A model generated the notes under the pieces. The model was not told where the DNA came from. It saw only the letters and a program-made list of their open reading frames with translations, and did not search any database. From positions 1 through 64,000 of the forward strand of contig CAJQIZ010000024.1 of NCBI GenBank assembly GCA_905478555.1: a DNA stretch of 64,000 nucleotides. The letters run 5' to 3'. This stretch comes from an uncultured Flavobacteriales bacterium. Lineage in GTDB: Bacteria > Bacteroidota > Bacteroidia > Flavobacteriales > BACL11. Shown here piece by piece: positions 62,737 to 64,000 of the stretch (position 1 is its first letter; each line of letters begins with the position of its first letter). A program made the translations under genes and the position numbers.

Positions 62737-64000
62737 TTATTTATATGATCTTTGCTTCAATTCAATATCGTTAAATTCTAACTCTTCTTTGTGCATTACT
62801 GCATCAGATGGTTCACCTGTGTATTCCCAAGCAGCAACATAAGCATAATCAGTATCATTTCTTTTTGCCTCCCCTTTTTGCAATCCATCCTCCTCAACCG
62901 ACTCTTCTCTGAAATGGCCTCCACAACTTTCATTTCTATATAGAGCATCTTTAGCAAAAAGTTCTCCCAATTCTAAAAAGTCAGCAACTCTTCCTGCTTT
63001 TACCAACTCAGAATTTAAAGAGTTTTTATCACCAGGAATTCTTACATCATTCCAAAAATTAGTACGGATTTGTTTTATTTCTGACATTGCTTTTTTAAGT
63101 CCTTCTTCATTTCTGGACATACCAACATATTCCCACATTGCTTTTCCTAATAACTTATGGAAATAGTCAACAGATTTTGTTCCTTTAATATTCATCAACT
63201 TCTCAATTCTTTCCGAAACGTCTTTTTCTGCTTCCTCAAATTCTGGAGTTTCTGTAGAAATTTTCCCAGTTCTAATTTCATTAGAAAGGTAATCACCAAT
63301 TGTATAAGGCAATACAAAATAACCATCAGCCAAACCTTGCATTAGTGCAGATGCACCTAAACGATTCGCTCCATGATCAGAGAAATTCGCCTCTCCGATA
63401 CAGTAACATCCTTCAATAGAAGTCATTAAGTTGTAATCCACCCAAACGCCTCCCATGGTATAATGTACTGCTGGGTAAATCATCATTGGAGTTTTATACG
63501 GATTTTCTGCAACAATCTTTTCATACATTTGAAAAAGGTTACCATATTTTGCTTCAATAACCGCTTCTCCTAAATTTAAAATATCCTCTTCATTAGGATT
63601 TTCCATTCTAGCAATTGCCGCTTCTTGCTTTCCATATCTTTTTATAGCAGTAGAGAAGTCTAGATAAACCGCTTCACCTGTCTCGTTTACTCCAAAACCA
63701 GAATCACATCTCTCTTTTGCTGCCCTAGACGCTACATCTCTTGGTACTAAATTACCAAAAGCAGGGTACTTTCTCTCTAAATAATAATCTCTTTGTTCTT
63801 CTTGCAAATCAGTGGGTTTTAACCTACCTTCTCTGATAGCTAATACATCCTCTAAATTTTTAGGTACCCAAATTCTACCATCATTTCGTAATGATTCTGA
63901 CATCAAAGTCAATTTAGATTGATGATCTCCACTTCTAGGGATACAAGTAGGGTGAATTTGAGTATAACATGGATTTGCAAAATAGGCTCCTTTTTTATGA
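62737..64000 (-). CDS. sdhA: Succinate dehydrogenase/fumarate reductase flavoprotein subunit, 5' end outside the window
   Basis: The frame runs open to the right edge. The visible 420 or so residues start with [23 protein letters not shown] and [13 protein letters not shown], the catalytic region around the active-site His and Arg. They continue with [24 protein letters not shown], an FAD-binding segment near the C-terminal half. The FAD-linking N-terminal His is off the window. The [21 protein letters not shown] type is that of the Bacteroidota/Bacillus-like SdhA group. An internal ATG at 63912 is not the start. Confidence 0.95.
   Translation of the reverse strand, partial: HKKGAYFANPCYTQIHPTCIPRSGDHQSKLTLMSESLRNDGRIWVPKNLEDVLAIREGRLKPTDLQEEQRDYYLERKYPAFGNLVPRDVASRAAKERCDSGFGVNETGEAVYLDFSTAIKRYGKQEAAIARMENPNEEDILNLGEAVIEAKYGNLFQMYEKIVAENPYKTPMMIYPAVHYTMGGVWVDYNLMTSIEGCYCIGEANFSDHGANRLGASALMQGLADGYFVLPYTIGDYLSNEIRTGKISTETPEFEEAEKDVSERIEKLMNIKGTKSVDYFHKLLGKAMWEYVGMSRNEEGLKKAMSEIKQIRTNFWNDVRIPGDKNSLNSELVKAGRVADFLELGELFAKDALYRNESCGGHFREESVEEDGLQKGEAKRNDTDYAYVAAWEYTGEPSDAVMHKEELEFNDIELKQRSYK

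Overview
The window is an AT-rich (roughly 30% GC by eye) stretch of a Bacteroidota chromosome, most likely a marine member of the Flavobacteriales. The evidence is a PorP/SprF protein and type IX secretion (T9SS) C-terminal sorting domains of two kinds, TAnnTTTG promoter elements in front of about two dozen genes, little use of Shine-Dalgarno sites, an IntDOT-like integrase, DUF6427 and DUF6341 beside purD, and an SDR-type threonine dehydrogenase. No complete rRNA or tRNA gene was seen.

Layout. 1-1700: poorly characterised small secreted or membrane proteins, with a perfect 28-bp palindrome across one promoter. 1754-6006 (minus): an operon of mqnC (futalosine menaquinone pathway), ribE, dCMP deaminase, S41 protease and a methyltransferase. 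6047-13185 (plus): leucyl aminopeptidase, pdxA, then yceD-rpmF-plsX-fabH-accB-accC for fatty acid initiation, ended by a bidirectional terminator facing dxs. 15312-23464: DUF3108 protein, M23 peptidase, a 1229-residue T9SS cargo with a type B sorting domain, PorP/SprF and an OmpA-type protein. 23404-27916 (minus): trhO-asnS-rpoN-membrane protein. 28015-31482: threonine dehydrogenase, cysS, M28 peptidase.

31484-37054 is an accessory island. It carries a tyrosine integrase, a C5 cytosine methyltransferase, a BglII-like endonuclease and a DUF262/DUF1524 (GmrSD-like) protein, between two direct copies of a 23-nt sequence that looks like the 3' end of a tRNA (best guess tRNA-Pro). Two more copies of this 23-mer lie at 60467 and 61953, each just upstream of a gene for a secreted protein with a short T9SS tail. 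One of these copies and the island's right-hand copy are embedded in a 125-bp repeat, and the right-hand copy is followed by the decayed end of the same kind of gene. This points to a dispersed family of recombination sites used both by a defence island and by single-gene cargo cassettes.

37333-59358 is mostly housekeeping: omega-amidase, a comF pseudogene, B12-dependent ribonucleotide reductase, purQ, purD, yebC, lepA, rhomboid, polA (with a decayed proofreading domain), cystathionine synthase/lyase, yicC-gmk-nadD, a DEAD-box helicase and a VF530 protein. The window ends with the two T9SS cargo genes and sdhB-sdhA, the latter cut by the right edge.

A feature of the whole window is that TAnnTTTG elements fall into two classes: those 11 or more nt from the start codon, and eight genes in which only 4 or 5 nt separate the element from ATG, which predicts leaderless mRNAs.
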